A stretch of 24,377 bases of DNA. It comes from a virus. Location: positions 1 through 24,377 of the IMG/VR virus record IMGVR_UViG_3300028844_001649. One strand, 5' to 3'. How positions within the stretch are numbered: the first letter of the stretch is position 1; each line of letters opens with the position of its first letter. Below, in pieces: positions 7,037 to 14,991 of the stretch. The notes below the pieces were generated by a model. That model worked only from the letters and a program-made list of their open reading frames with translations. It was not told the DNA's origin and did no database searches. The position numbers and the translations under genes are program-made.

Positions 7037-8161
7037 TTATAGTGAAATGCCTTTAAATGTATCTTCGTCTACATCTTGTTTGACAGCACCTATAGTGTAA
7101 CTACTTATCTCAGTTTCCTGTGGGGCTACTTGAACGTCGCCTCCGGCAATCCATTTTTGTGTCCAAGGTAAAGGATTTGATCCTCCCTTGTATGGTGACT
7201 TCAACGACAATGATGACATTCTTTTGTTGCCAATCCATTCAATGTACTGACACAATAATTCTTCGTTGAGTCCAATCATGGAACCATCTTTGAATAAAAA
7301 CTTGGCCCATGCTTTTTCTTGTTCAATCGCAGACACAAACATGTCTAAGACATCTTGCTCACACTCTGCTTTGATCTTAATATAGTCTTTGTCATCTTTG
7401 GGTAACATCTTAATCATGTGTTGTGATGATGCTAGGTGTACATTTTCATCTCTACAGATTAACTTGATAATTTTAGCATTACCTTCCATTTTCTTTAATT
7501 CAGCAAATGCCCAAGAACATGCAAAGGATACATAAAAACGTATGCCTTCTAACACGTTCACAGAGTTGATGCATAACCATAGTTTCTTTTTTAATTCATA
7601 TCTACTGACAGTGACCTTGTCACCATTCACTGTGTGTGTACCTTCACCTAATAAATTATACCATTGCTGATACTCAATTAAATCATCATAGTATTTGGAT
7701 ATATCATTACCACATGCCATAATTTCTTTGATATCTAACAGTTCATCAAACACTGTAGAAGGATCTGAATACACGTTTCTGATGATGTGTGTGTATGATC
7801 TAGAATGTATGGTTTCGTTAAATGCCCAAGTTTCAATCCATGTTTCTATTTCAGGCAATGATGCCAATGGCAACAATGCTAAATTAGGTGAACGACCTTG
7901 TACTGAATCCAATACTATTTGTCTTTTTAAATTTGACGTAAAAATGTGTTGCTCATAAGGAGTTAAATCCTTAAAGTCTTTGGCATCACGCATCACATCA
8001 ACTTCTTCAGGTCTCCAAAAGAAACCCAACTGTTTGTTGGTTAACTTTTCAAACTGCCTGTATTTGACTGTGTCATAACGTTGTATGCCCACACCACCTT
8101 TAGTATCCATAAATGCCATGGAATTTAGATGGTTTTTGTTCTTAGTATTTAAAACTGACAT
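7037..8161 (-). CDS. nrdB: Ribonucleoside-diphosphate reductase, class Ia beta subunit
   Basis: This is the 374-aa radical-generating subunit of aerobic ribonucleotide reductase, which makes dNTPs for phage replication with NrdA. Diiron ligands are all present one residue later than in E. coli NrdB: D85, E116, H119, E205, E239 and H242. The radical tyrosine is Y123 in HSRSYTHI. Signature stretches FFWRPEEVDV and LLGEGTHTVNG are conserved, and the flexible C-terminus ending EDTFKGISL is the usual NrdA-docking tail. Full length. The gene lies 39 bp after nrdA, without a strong RBS before the ATG. Confidence 0.97.
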   Translation of the reverse strand: MSVLNTKNKNHLNSMAFMDTKGGVGIQRYDTVKYRQFEKLTNKQLGFFWRPEEVDVMRDAKDFKDLTPYEQHIFTSNLKRQIVLDSVQGRSPNLALLPLASLPEIETWIETWAFNETIHSRSYTHIIRNVYSDPSTVFDELLDIKEIMACGNDISKYYDDLIEYQQWYNLLGEGTHTVNGDKVTVSRYELKKKLWLCINSVNVLEGIRFYVSFACSWAFAELKKMEGNAKIIKLICRDENVHLASSQHMIKMLPKDDKDYIKIKAECEQDVLDMFVSAIEQEKAWAKFLFKDGSMIGLNEELLCQYIEWIGNKRMSSLSLKSPYKGGSNPLPWTQKWIAGGDVQVAPQETEISSYTIGAVKQDVDEDTFKGISL

Positions 8162-8200
8162 ATCATTATTTAGTGCTTTGGCGTTGAATAAAACTTGGTG

Positions 8201-10516
8201 TTAAAGTACACAACTCTCACAATCTTCCTCTTCTACAGGCTCTTGTATTGTGGTTTGTGAGATATCCACAGAATCTGCAACATCTCTGTCCACATCAATT
8301 TCGCCTTGTCCATCATATGTGTTGTTGTAATACAACTGTTTACCACCATATTTATAAAACATTAGGATATGCTTCAACATTTCTGACATTGGAATCTTAT
8401 CATCTTCATAATGCTCAGGATTGTATGATGTGTTCACTGATATACCTTGATCAATGTACTTTTGTAATATGGCCATGATCTTCAAGTATCCTTCTGGAGA
8501 CTTTTGATCCCATAACAGTTCATATTTGTTTTTAAGTCTTCTAAACTCAGGCACCACTTGTCTAAGAGCACCATGTTTGCTTTGCTTCACTGATATGTAT
8601 GATCTTGGTGGCTCTACTCCGTTAGTGGAGTTAGATATTTGTGCAGATGTTTCTGCAGGCATCAGTGCCATCAATGTGCTATTTCTAATTCCTGTGTCCT
8701 TCAACTGTGTTCGTAATCCTGCCCAGTCTACATGATCCAGATGCGGAACTAACTCATCGACATCTTTCTTGTATGTATCCACAGGCAGTATACCATCATG
8801 GTATTTGGTTTGATCTGACTTGGGGCAATGGCCTACTTCTTTGGCCAAGTCTGCTGATGCTTTGATCAAATAATATGACCAATGTTGTGCCCAACGATCT
8901 AATTCTGGTAATGCTGAAGGATCTGAATATGTGTAATCTTTTTTGGCCAACCAGTATGCTAAATTGATAATACCAATGCCCAAAGGTCTTCTATTTTCTG
9001 TGGCATACCTAGCGGCAATCACAGGATAGTTTTGATATGTCAACAATGCATCCAACCCTCTCACTGCTAGTTCACATGACTTTTGCATGTCTTCTGGTTC
9101 TTTGAATGCTCCCCAATTGATTGCTGACAATGTACACAAGGCAATTTCAGCAGTGGGATCATTTAAATCGTTGAGTGGTTTAGTTGGTAAGTTAATTTCA
9201 CAACACAAGTTTGATTGTTTTACAGGAGCAATGTCTGCCTTGAATGCTCCATGATCGTTAGCATGGTCCACATTCATTAAATATATTCTACCTGTGTCTT
9301 TGCGTTCAGACACAAACTGTGAAAATAAATCAATGGCTTTGATTGTGCGTTTTCTTAATTTAGTATTGCGTTCAGCAGTTTCATATAGTTCTTTAAACTT
9401 GTCTGGATTTTGAAAAAATGCTTCATACATTTCTGGCACATCATGTGGAGAAAATAGTGTGATATCTTTACCTTGTAACAATCTTTCATACATTAGTTTG
9501 TTAAACTGTACACCATAATCCATGTGTCTGACTCTGTTGTCATCTGTGCCTTTGTTGTTTTTTAGCACTAATAAATCTTCTACTTCTAGATGCCAGATTG
9601 GATAATACAATGTGGCCGCACCATTTCTTACTCCTCCCTGTGAGCAGGATCTAGTGGCCGCTTGAAATAATTTATAAAATGGAATCACTCCTGTGTGATA
9701 TGCATCTCCTGATCTAATTGGCGATTTAATAGCACGTATTCTACCTGCTCCAATTCCAATACCTGCTTTCTGTGAAACGTATCTCACAATAGAAGAGGCA
9801 GTGGCATTGATTGAATCCAATGAATCATCTGCTTCAATTAATACACATGATGAAAACTGTCTTTGTGATGTTCTTACACCTGCCATTACTGGCGTTGGTA
9901 ATGATATTTTGTGTGTGCTAATTGCGTCATAATAATCTTTGACTATTTGCATTCTAGTTGCTGGATCATGTTGGTTAAACAATGTGGCGGCAATTAACAT
10001 GTAACACATCTGTGGTGACTCATATATTTCACCAGTGACTCTATTTTGTACTAGATACTTGCCTCTGAATTGTTCCATGCCCACATAAGTTAAATCTTCA
10101 TCACGTTCATGTTTGATATACCTATTTAACAATGACCATTCTTCATCAGTGTACAGAGTCAATAACTCTGGATCATATAATCCTAACTCAATGTTTTTTT
10201 GAATTAACTTTTTGATGTGCCAAGGTTCAAATTGACCATACACATCTTTTCTGATATGATAGTTAATCAATCTGCCTGCCACATGCTGATAGTTGGGTGT
10301 TTCTTCTGTGATTAAATCTGCGGCGGACTTGATCAATGTCTCTTGTATGTCTTTGGAAGTAATACCTGTGTAAAACTGTAGATGAGATTTAATCTCAACT
10401 TGTGATGCTGATACTCCTGTTAAATCTTGACAAGACCACATCACTACTTTGTGCAATTTATCTATTTCTAATGGTTCTTTTCTGCCGTCTCTTTTGCTTA
10501 CTAATATTTCCGCCAT
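8201..10516 (-). CDS. nrdA: Ribonucleoside-diphosphate reductase, class Ia alpha subunit
   Basis: This is the 771-aa catalytic subunit of class Ia ribonucleotide reductase; E. coli NrdA has 761 residues. An N-terminal ATP-cone (about residues 1-95, KRDGRKEPLEIDKLH) suggests dATP/ATP activity control. Active-site residues are visible: C224 in FSSCVLIE, the N436-L-C438 and E440 set in SNLCCEINLPTKP, and C461 in IALCTLSA. The radical-path pair Y729-Y730 lies in LYYNNT, and the C-terminal Cys pair C766-x-x-C769 is reduced by glutaredoxin or thioredoxin. It follows the 143-aa gene by one base, with AAAAGGTAAC before the ATG. All key residues are intact and no intein or intron interrupts it. Confidence 0.97.
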   Translation of the reverse strand: MAEILVSKRDGRKEPLEIDKLHKVVMWSCQDLTGVSASQVEIKSHLQFYTGITSKDIQETLIKSAADLITEETPNYQHVAGRLINYHIRKDVYGQFEPWHIKKLIQKNIELGLYDPELLTLYTDEEWSLLNRYIKHERDEDLTYVGMEQFRGKYLVQNRVTGEIYESPQMCYMLIAATLFNQHDPATRMQIVKDYYDAISTHKISLPTPVMAGVRTSQRQFSSCVLIEADDSLDSINATASSIVRYVSQKAGIGIGAGRIRAIKSPIRSGDAYHTGVIPFYKLFQAATRSCSQGGVRNGAATLYYPIWHLEVEDLLVLKNNKGTDDNRVRHMDYGVQFNKLMYERLLQGKDITLFSPHDVPEMYEAFFQNPDKFKELYETAERNTKLRKRTIKAIDLFSQFVSERKDTGRIYLMNVDHANDHGAFKADIAPVKQSNLCCEINLPTKPLNDLNDPTAEIALCTLSAINWGAFKEPEDMQKSCELAVRGLDALLTYQNYPVIAARYATENRRPLGIGIINLAYWLAKKDYTYSDPSALPELDRWAQHWSYYLIKASADLAKEVGHCPKSDQTKYHDGILPVDTYKKDVDELVPHLDHVDWAGLRTQLKDTGIRNSTLMALMPAETSAQISNSTNGVEPPRSYISVKQSKHGALRQVVPEFRRLKNKYELLWDQKSPEGYLKIMAILQKYIDQGISVNTSYNPEHYEDDKIPMSEMLKHILMFYKYGGKQLYYNNTYDGQGEIDVDRDVADSVDISQTTIQEPVEEEDCESCVL

Positions 10517-10517
10517 G

Positions 10518-10949
10518 TTATGTTACCTTTTCTTTTAGTGTGTTGCAGTCCAACATTTCCTGTACTTTGAATTCCTGGTCCTGAGTACTTATCACTGTAT
10601 CTGTGTCCCAATTAAGAATATATTTATTATTAACCAATACCACTATACAATCATTTCCGTTTGTGTCCATGATCCTCATAATGCTGACTTCAGCACGATC
10701 ATTGACTAATAAAATAGTATATACTATTCCTAGTGCTTTTGCAAGTTCATCATACGCCAATTCCGCCAAAAGTTCCCAGGGATTTGGCCAATTTTCTTGA
10801 TCTTGCCAATGTATGACATTTGATGTCACAGGAGCCTGTGCCCACCATTCATTGATACAATACAATTGATCTTCAATGAGTTCTGATGCTAGTTTGTCTC
10901 GTAATAAACGCCAGGAACGGAGTCTAGATTCAAAATTTTTAATCCACAT
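10518..10949 (-). CDS. Hypothetical protein, 143 aa
   Basis: No family is recognised. The N-terminal half is Trp-rich and probably helical (FESRLRSWRLLRDKLA, then INEWWAQAPV and WPNPWELLAELAYDELAKAL). The C-terminal half is predicted beta (VYTILLV...SIMRIMDTNGNDCIVVLVN). It starts 3 bp after the tailspike stop and ends one base before nrdA, so it is transcribed with both. Its place directly after a tailspike could mean a tail-fibre assembly or attachment partner, but nothing in the sequence proves it. Confidence 0.65.
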   Translation of the reverse strand: MWIKNFESRLRSWRLLRDKLASELIEDQLYCINEWWAQAPVTSNVIHWQDQENWPNPWELLAELAYDELAKALGIVYTILLVNDRAEVSIMRIMDTNGNDCIVVLVNNKYILNWDTDTVISTQDQEFKVQEMLDCNTLKEKVT

Positions 10950-10952
10950 TAA

Positions 10953-12527
10953 TTAATTGATGTGCTCAACTGAATAATTTATAGTGCCTGCTACAGTGTT
11001 GGTAGATGTGTATCTCAATCTCCAAGTGCCTGATGATTCATCTACACTCAATAAAATACCTGTGGCACCATTTTCAGTGAACTCGTCATCATATGCTATA
11101 GCATTGGCATTTTGGGCCAATGTTACATGCATACAACCTGTTCTACGATTGTCGCCTCTTTGTATTCTATAATAGATTTTAAATTCTGAATAACCATCTG
11201 GTGTGACTGCAACTACATCAGTAGCCGCCGCTTGATTGTTTGCTAGTACCACATACTTGCCTGTCTCAATGACTCTACGACCTAGGTGCACTGCTCTAGC
11301 ATTGTCTGTGAATATGCCATCTACTGTTTGTGTGATTGCAACTCTGGCATGTGTTCTGTCATCTGTGTCTGAACGTTCAAACATATCGCCCCAACTTACA
11401 TTGTTGGCTGATTGTATTTTAATCACGTTAGTAATCATGTTACCAGCACCATTGAAGTTGTTGCCTACATCATAAAAGATGTTGAATGCTGAAATATTTC
11501 TGCTGATGTTTTCAAAGTTGATACCTACATCTGCAATATCATCAAACATGCACTGCATGATTCTAAAACCTGCTGGGCCTGTGCCTGTGGTTGATTCACC
11601 TAAGTTTACGCCTCTGTACAAAGTATGGAAACGTGAATTAGAAAATGTAAATGCTTTGGAGTCTGCATCTGCTTTGACACCATATGTGACGTTTGAAAAA
11701 TCACAGTTATCAAAAGATATTTTAGTTGGAATAGTTGATGCCGTGCCTAACACTGAAACTGCTGACGTGGCTAAAGTTGCATTTGTTAACACTGCTTTGG
11801 CTGATGCACCTTTGAATGCCACTGCATCAAAGAAACATTGTTCTGCTGATTCAATTAGCATGATAGTAACTGTGTCTGTGGTTTCAAATGACATTGATGA
11901 TACTTCAATATTTCTTGGTGTGTTAGCAGAGTTTGTGCCAATGTTTACACCAGTTTGTTGCAATGAGTCTGTGGTTCTGGCCACATATGCTGGTGCAGTG
12001 GAATCGTCTGTGACCAATCTAATAATAGATGAATTCATACCTTCGCCAAACATTTTAGCATAAGGTGGAATTTTTATTTCATTTGTGGTTTTATATATAC
12101 CTGCAGGAAAATACAATGACCTACGAATTTCTTCATTCTTTTCACGAGTGAATAATTCTAACAATGCTTTGTTAATAGCCGCAGTGTCGTCTGTGACACC
12201 ATCACCTTTGGCTCCAAAATCTTTGACTGATGCTACTTGATCTAATTTTTTCTGTATGGTTCTTTCAACTGTGGGGTTACCTGTTACTACATCGTAACCT
12301 GCATCTGAACCTTTGAAAGTGTATGTTTTTGCTAGTGCTAAAACATCTGAATGCTCTGTGAGTATTTCAGTGTTACCAATTACAGGAGCACCTTCGGCTA
12401 GTGTGCCGTTACCTACATATAGTCTACGTTGGTCTTGTGCCCAACCTAATTCTGCACCTGCTAGTTGAGGTACATTTTCTTGTAAACCTTTACGGTGTTG
12501 GATTCTGGATATTTGTACTATGGCCAT
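10953..12527 (-). CDS. Tailspike / tail fibre with pectate-lyase-fold domain
   Basis: This is a 524-aa receptor-binding or depolymerase tail protein. Residues 1-60 (ISRIQHRKGLQENVPQLAGA, then GWAQDQRRLYVGNGT) look like the virion-attachment module shared by many marine T4-like fibres. Residues 101-170 carry the hallmark VKDFGAKGDGVTDDTAAINK and LYFPAGIYKT...MFGEG of the pectate-lyase superfamily (PF12708-type) beta-helix, which continues with short repeating strands to about 430. The last 90 residues (CMHVTLAQNANAIAYDDEF...) may be a beta-sandwich tip. AGGA lies before the ATG, and a GATAAATA late-type promoter (12555-12562) lies about 28 bp upstream. Catalytic residues could not be identified, so enzymatic activity is uncertain. 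Confidence 0.88.
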   Translation of the reverse strand: MAIVQISRIQHRKGLQENVPQLAGAELGWAQDQRRLYVGNGTLAEGAPVIGNTEILTEHSDVLALAKTYTFKGSDAGYDVVTGNPTVERTIQKKLDQVASVKDFGAKGDGVTDDTAAINKALLELFTREKNEEIRRSLYFPAGIYKTTNEIKIPPYAKMFGEGMNSSIIRLVTDDSTAPAYVARTTDSLQQTGVNIGTNSANTPRNIEVSSMSFETTDTVTIMLIESAEQCFFDAVAFKGASAKAVLTNATLATSAVSVLGTASTIPTKISFDNCDFSNVTYGVKADADSKAFTFSNSRFHTLYRGVNLGESTTGTGPAGFRIMQCMFDDIADVGINFENISRNISAFNIFYDVGNNFNGAGNMITNVIKIQSANNVSWGDMFERSDTDDRTHARVAITQTVDGIFTDNARAVHLGRRVIETGKYVVLANNQAAATDVVAVTPDGYSEFKIYYRIQRGDNRRTGCMHVTLAQNANAIAYDDEFTENGATGILLSVDESSGTWRLRYTSTNTVAGTINYSVEHIN

Positions 12528-12554
12528 ATGTTCATTCCTGTGTATATATGATAG

Positions 12555-12562
12555 TATTTATC
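12555..12562 (-). promoter_or_regulatory. Late-type promoter (GATAAATA) before the tailspike
   Basis: GATAAATA on the minus strand matches seven of eight bases of the T4 late element TATAAATA and the NATAAATA form described for marine T4-like phages. Transcription would start near 12549, giving a leader of about 22 bases with AGGA before the tailspike ATG at 12527. It is placed exactly in the short gap between two genes. Confidence 0.55.
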
Positions 12563-12923
12563 AGATGTAGAATGTAACCACTAGTATATAATATGTGACA
12601 AAATGCATGATTTGATCTATAGTGGCGGCATTCCAATATGCCATAGAACGTATCTTAACGTTTTTCCATTCAATGTACCTTTGTTTGCAATAATCTATGT
12701 GCCAGTGTGCTATATGATCACACACTGCGGCCATGATAGCAACTTGCCAAGGTACAAAAAATACAAACACACAAAATGTCAATGCTGAATGATCTAAATA
12801 ATGTTGTTGACCGCCCCAAGGGTAATCAGTTTTTGATGGAGAGCCTGGCACATACTTCATGCTTTGTAACATAAGGTCTGCGACAGCATGTTTAATAGAT
12901 AATAATACAAATATCTCAAGCAT
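12561..12923 (-). CDS. DUF3307-like integral membrane protein
   Basis: This 120-aa protein has three or four hydrophobic segments (about residues 3-20, 45-72 and 97-120). It carries the pattern of DUF3307 membrane proteins: H12 and D16 in the first helix (IKHAVADLMLQS), a His pair around 41-45 (HYLDH), HWHIDYCKQRY at about 73-83, and DQIMH near 103-107. The start overlaps the exonuclease stop by 8 bp. The biochemical role of the family is unknown. The conserved in-membrane His/Asp residues hint at a metal site, but this is inference. Confidence 0.6.
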   Translation of the reverse strand: MLEIFVLLSIKHAVADLMLQSMKYVPGSPSKTDYPWGGQQHYLDHSALTFCVFVFFVPWQVAIMAAVCDHIAHWHIDYCKQRYIEWKNVKIRSMAYWNAATIDQIMHFVTYYILVVTFYI

Positions 12924-13599
12924 GTTTTTTATAGTACTCCTCTACTCTTTGCCACCATAGTTGTTTCCATGTGTCCCACTCTGCACCTTCAGACACAAAC
13001 TCTTGGTATTCATAATCTTTAGAACACATTAACACTACACCTTTGCGTATTTTAGTGCCATGTACTTCGTTGTGTGCTTCTGCATATGCACATAACTGTA
13101 AGAAGTAATCTTCTATCCATTCTCTTTTTTTAGGTTTGTTGGTTTGTTTAAAGTCCATGATGCAATCTGTACCTTTGTGTACTCCTACACAGTCAGTGGT
13201 GCCTGCATATATCTGTGGAAAGTACAGTGCAACTTCTGTGCCCCAATACTCGTTGACATTTTTCAATCCTTCTTTGACTACAATTTTAGCCATGTCCAGA
13301 GATTGTTGTGCATATGGATTTGAAACAGATTCTTTGAGTGTTTCACCGTTCACATAGTCTTCTAAATATTTGTGCATACGTGTGCCACGCGATGCCGCTT
13401 CAGTGACAATTTTCTGTGCCTGCTGAGCACCCACACGTTTACGCCAATTGGCCAAGGCAATCATCTTTTCTTTGGGTTTGGTTTTGTCTAATATGGTAGT
13501 CACAGATGGTACTGCTGATCCGTCTGGACAAGTGTATAACCTTTTACCTTCTATGCTTTTTCTTTTAAGTTCTGTGTAATTGTATTTTTGTTTAATCAT
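12916..13599 (-). CDS. PD-(D/E)XK exonuclease (RecB/MGME1-like)
   Basis: This is a 227-aa nuclease of the RecB/Cas4/MGME1-like PD-(D/E)XK group. In order it has the N-terminal VPSVTTIL segment, the RGTRMHKYLEDY motif (helix His), Y-A-G-T-T-D-C-V-G with the metal-binding Asp, DFKQTNK giving the D-x-K catalytic pair, and the QLCAYAEAHN helix (Q-x-x-x-Y-A). Such phage enzymes process single-stranded or DNA ends during replication and recombination. The cysteines are not arranged like the Fe-S cluster of Cas4 or AddB. The gene overlaps both neighbours by 8 bp and lies in the unit driven from 14577-14606, consistent with early expression. Confidence 0.88.
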   Translation of the reverse strand: MIKQKYNYTELKRKSIEGKRLYTCPDGSAVPSVTTILDKTKPKEKMIALANWRKRVGAQQAQKIVTEAASRGTRMHKYLEDYVNGETLKESVSNPYAQQSLDMAKIVVKEGLKNVNEYWGTEVALYFPQIYAGTTDCVGVHKGTDCIMDFKQTNKPKKREWIEDYFLQLCAYAEAHNEVHGTKIRKGVVLMCSKDYEYQEFVSEGAEWDTWKQLWWQRVEEYYKKHA

Positions 13600-14047
13600 G
13601 TATGTCTCTCATGTCTCTAATCCAAAGAGACAATGTATCGGAAACTTTTTGCATACCTGCATGATCTAACACAGGTGCAATATCGTACACACAAGTTCTT
13701 CCTTGGTCATATAATTTTATAGAAGGATCATTGATTGGTTTTTGGCCTGCCACATATGCATCTTTTAATCCCACTTGAGCACAGTATATTTCTAATGCTT
13801 GAATATCTTCCACATCATCAATGGTAAACAATGCAATAGATCCTGCAACACTTTGTGATAAAAATTCTTGTCCACGTTGTACTTGTTCCAACAACGGTCT
13901 ATCGCCGGCTGACTTAATGTATTCTAAATCCAAGTTCCAAGACAAACATTGTCCATAATTTACATGGTGTTGTAGGTTTTCTCCAGTGCACCATTGAGGG
14001 CCGTAGTATAATAAATATTTACACTGCAAACGATTCGCCACATCCAC
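13592..14047 (-). CDS. Hypothetical protein, 151 aa
   Basis: No family is recognised. The sequence has LLYYGPQWCTGENLQHHVNYG near the N-terminus, then a helical region LLEQVQRGQEFLSQ, an alpha/beta stretch SIALFTIDDVEDIQALEIYC, and a Trp-containing C-terminal helix. There is no ATG start. The frame begins with GTG at 14047, with other possible starts at GTG 14041 and TTG 14029, and all lie inside the 3' end of the IscA-like gene. Translation is probably coupled to that gene. The coupling to an Fe-S carrier and to an exonuclease gives no firm clue to function. Confidence 0.6.
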   Translation of the reverse strand: MDVANRLQCKYLLYYGPQWCTGENLQHHVNYGQCLSWNLDLEYIKSAGDRPLLEQVQRGQEFLSQSVAGSIALFTIDDVEDIQALEIYCAQVGLKDAYVAGQKPINDPSIKLYDQGRTCVYDIAPVLDHAGMQKVSDTLSLWIRDMRDIHD

Positions 14048-14324
14048 ATGAGGCTGTTGCGTTTGGGTTTACTACTTTCAAGTATGATCCTCCAAACTCT
14101 TTGACGTAATCAATAGTACAACCCAACACATACATTTCTGCTACTTTATCAAGTACCAATATGTCTTGAATCAATGTACCTTCTTCAACTTCGTCTACTG
14201 TGTTCCAATTATACTGAAAACCAGAACATCCTCCACCTTGTACTGTGAGGTGTGCATACTTTTTATTAGTATCCTCTGTGGCTTTTCTTAAATATTCTTT
14301 GGCTGACTCTGTTATGTTAATCAT
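14019..14324 (-). CDS. A-type iron-sulfur carrier (IscA/ErpA/HesB family)
   Basis: This is a 101-aa HesB-domain protein of normal length. The three conserved ligand cysteines are C33 in QGGGCSGFQY and C93/C95 in the C-terminal ASCGCGESFAV. The PNA motif before the CGC and the internal strand pattern also fit. A-type carriers receive Fe-S clusters from a scaffold and pass them to target apoproteins. Phage copies are known in marine T4-like phages, but their target is unknown. GAGGAT lies 8 bases before the ATG. It follows two tiny genes behind the sigma70-type promoter at 14577-14606. Confidence 0.93.
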   Translation of the reverse strand: MINITESAKEYLRKATEDTNKKYAHLTVQGGGCSGFQYNWNTVDEVEEGTLIQDILVLDKVAEMYVLGCTIDYVKEFGGSYLKVVNPNATASCGCGESFAV

Positions 14325-14351
14325 TAATTATATCCTCGTAAAATACTTATC

Positions 14352-14435
14352 TTAGACATTTGCATGTGTGATAGTTGTTACCAAAACCAATATTAAAATT
14401 AATATCAAGTAATAGATTTTTGTTTGTTTAGACAT
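14352..14435 (-). CDS. Possible 27-aa single-span membrane peptide
   Basis: The frame ATG 14435 to TAA 14352 encodes 27 residues. It has a Lys-bearing start (MSKQTK), a hydrophobic core YYLILILILVLVTTI and the end THANV, which looks like either one membrane span or a bare signal peptide. It overlaps the end of the cysteine-rich gene in another frame. AAGGA lies about 18 bases upstream, which is far. It accounts for otherwise empty sequence between that gene and the Fe-S carrier. A chance open frame in AT-rich DNA is possible. Confidence 0.35.
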   Translation of the reverse strand: MSKQTKIYYLILILILVLVTTITHANV

Positions 14436-14563
14436 TTTGGGCATACACAATCCTTATATTTTTCGTTACCAACTCGTGGCGTTAGTTTCATACACCAACA
14501 GTCTGCAATATCATCTGTATTACAACTGAACTCATTTCCACATTGTTCACAAGTTTTAGTCAT
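14405..14563 (-). CDS. Small cysteine-rich CWC-type zinc-binding protein
   Basis: This is a 52-aa protein with nine cysteines arranged as C5-x-x-C8, C14, C22-W-C24, C39-x-C41 and C44. The order CEQCGNEFSC, then DCWCMKL, then YKDCVCPKCL, closely fits the cysteine-rich CWC family (PF14375-type) of small zinc-binding bacterial proteins. The ATG at 14563 has only a weak GAGA-type RBS and lies about 7 bases after the predicted transcription start of the promoter at 14577-14606, so the message may have an unusually short leader. It is the first gene of the unit leading to the Fe-S carrier and exonuclease. Function unknown. Confidence 0.75.
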   Translation of the reverse strand: MTKTCEQCGNEFSCNTDDIADCWCMKLTPRVGNEKYKDCVCPKCLNKQKSIT

Positions 14564-14576
14564 ATCAATCTCAGTT

Positions 14577-14606
14577 ATTATATAATACTTAGTGTTGGAA
14601 TGTCAA
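14577..14606 (-). promoter_or_regulatory. Consensus sigma70 promoter (TTGACA-18-TATAAT)
   Basis: On the minus strand, perfect TTGACA (14601-14606) is followed after 18 bp by perfect TATAAT (14577-14582). It starts 4 bp after the preceding terminator and would initiate near 14570, just before the 52-aa cysteine-rich gene. It probably drives the unit 14563-12561 with host RNA polymerase, as expected for early phage transcription. Confidence 0.8.
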
Positions 14607-14610
14607 GAAA

Positions 14611-14638
14611 AATAAACCCGGACTTTGCCGGGTTTATT
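14611..14638 (-). terminator. Rho-independent terminator after the 14673 gene
   Basis: A perfect 11-bp inverted repeat (AATAAACCCGG / CCGGGTTTATT) flanks a 6-base loop. In the minus-strand RNA it is followed by a U-rich run. It closes the unit that ends at 14673 and is followed at once by the promoter at 14577-14606. The 34 bases between it and the gene show nothing recognisable. Confidence 0.88.
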
Positions 14639-14672
14639 CACAAGTTAATGGGTCGAGAAAAGAGATCTAATC

Positions 14673-14990
14673 CTACCTTTTCATTGCCCTTTTAGCCATG
14701 GAGTTAACTGTGTTCCTTGCTTTGTCTTTTGACATAGTTGGATTCTTTAAACCCAAATCAAACTTTATATCATTGTCATTGATATCTGCTATCATGTTTG
14801 ACAATGGTGGCTGTTGTGCCATTGCTTGTAACTGTGTCAAAGATAAATGTATGCCTAAATTCTGTGCCATTCTTAGAAATGCTTGTGTGCTTACCTTGCC
14901 TTTCACACCATCTGACTCATTTTTATCTATGATGTACTGTGCCAATGCTACTATTTCAACATTGGATTGTGTGATCTCCAAGATATTCAT
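14673..14990 (-). CDS. Hypothetical protein, 105 aa
   Basis: No family is recognised. This is a mostly helical protein of 105 residues with a Gln/Met-rich segment (LSLTQLQAMAQQPPLS, about 49-64) and a basic C-terminus (KDKARNTVNSMAKRAMKR). It begins one base after the stop of the 440-aa gene, with AAAAGGTAAC as RBS, the same arrangement as before nrdA. It is the last gene before a strong terminator. The neighbours suggest a virion-related role, which is not shown by its own sequence. Confidence 0.65.
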   Translation of the reverse strand: MNILEITQSNVEIVALAQYIIDKNESDGVKGKVSTQAFLRMAQNLGIHLSLTQLQAMAQQPPLSNMIADINDNDIKFDLGLKNPTMSKDKARNTVNSMAKRAMKR

Positions 14991-14991
14991 G

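Noticed and set aside
11479-12063. A 194-aa plus-strand open frame
   Set aside because: It is antisense to the tailspike, whose pectate-lyase motifs and start signals are clear. No RBS and no family resemblance.
12916-13599. A Cas4/AddB-like Fe-S cluster in the exonuclease, tempting because an Fe-S carrier is encoded nearby
   Set aside because: The cysteines do not have the C...CxxC...C arrangement at the C-terminal end that those enzymes use.
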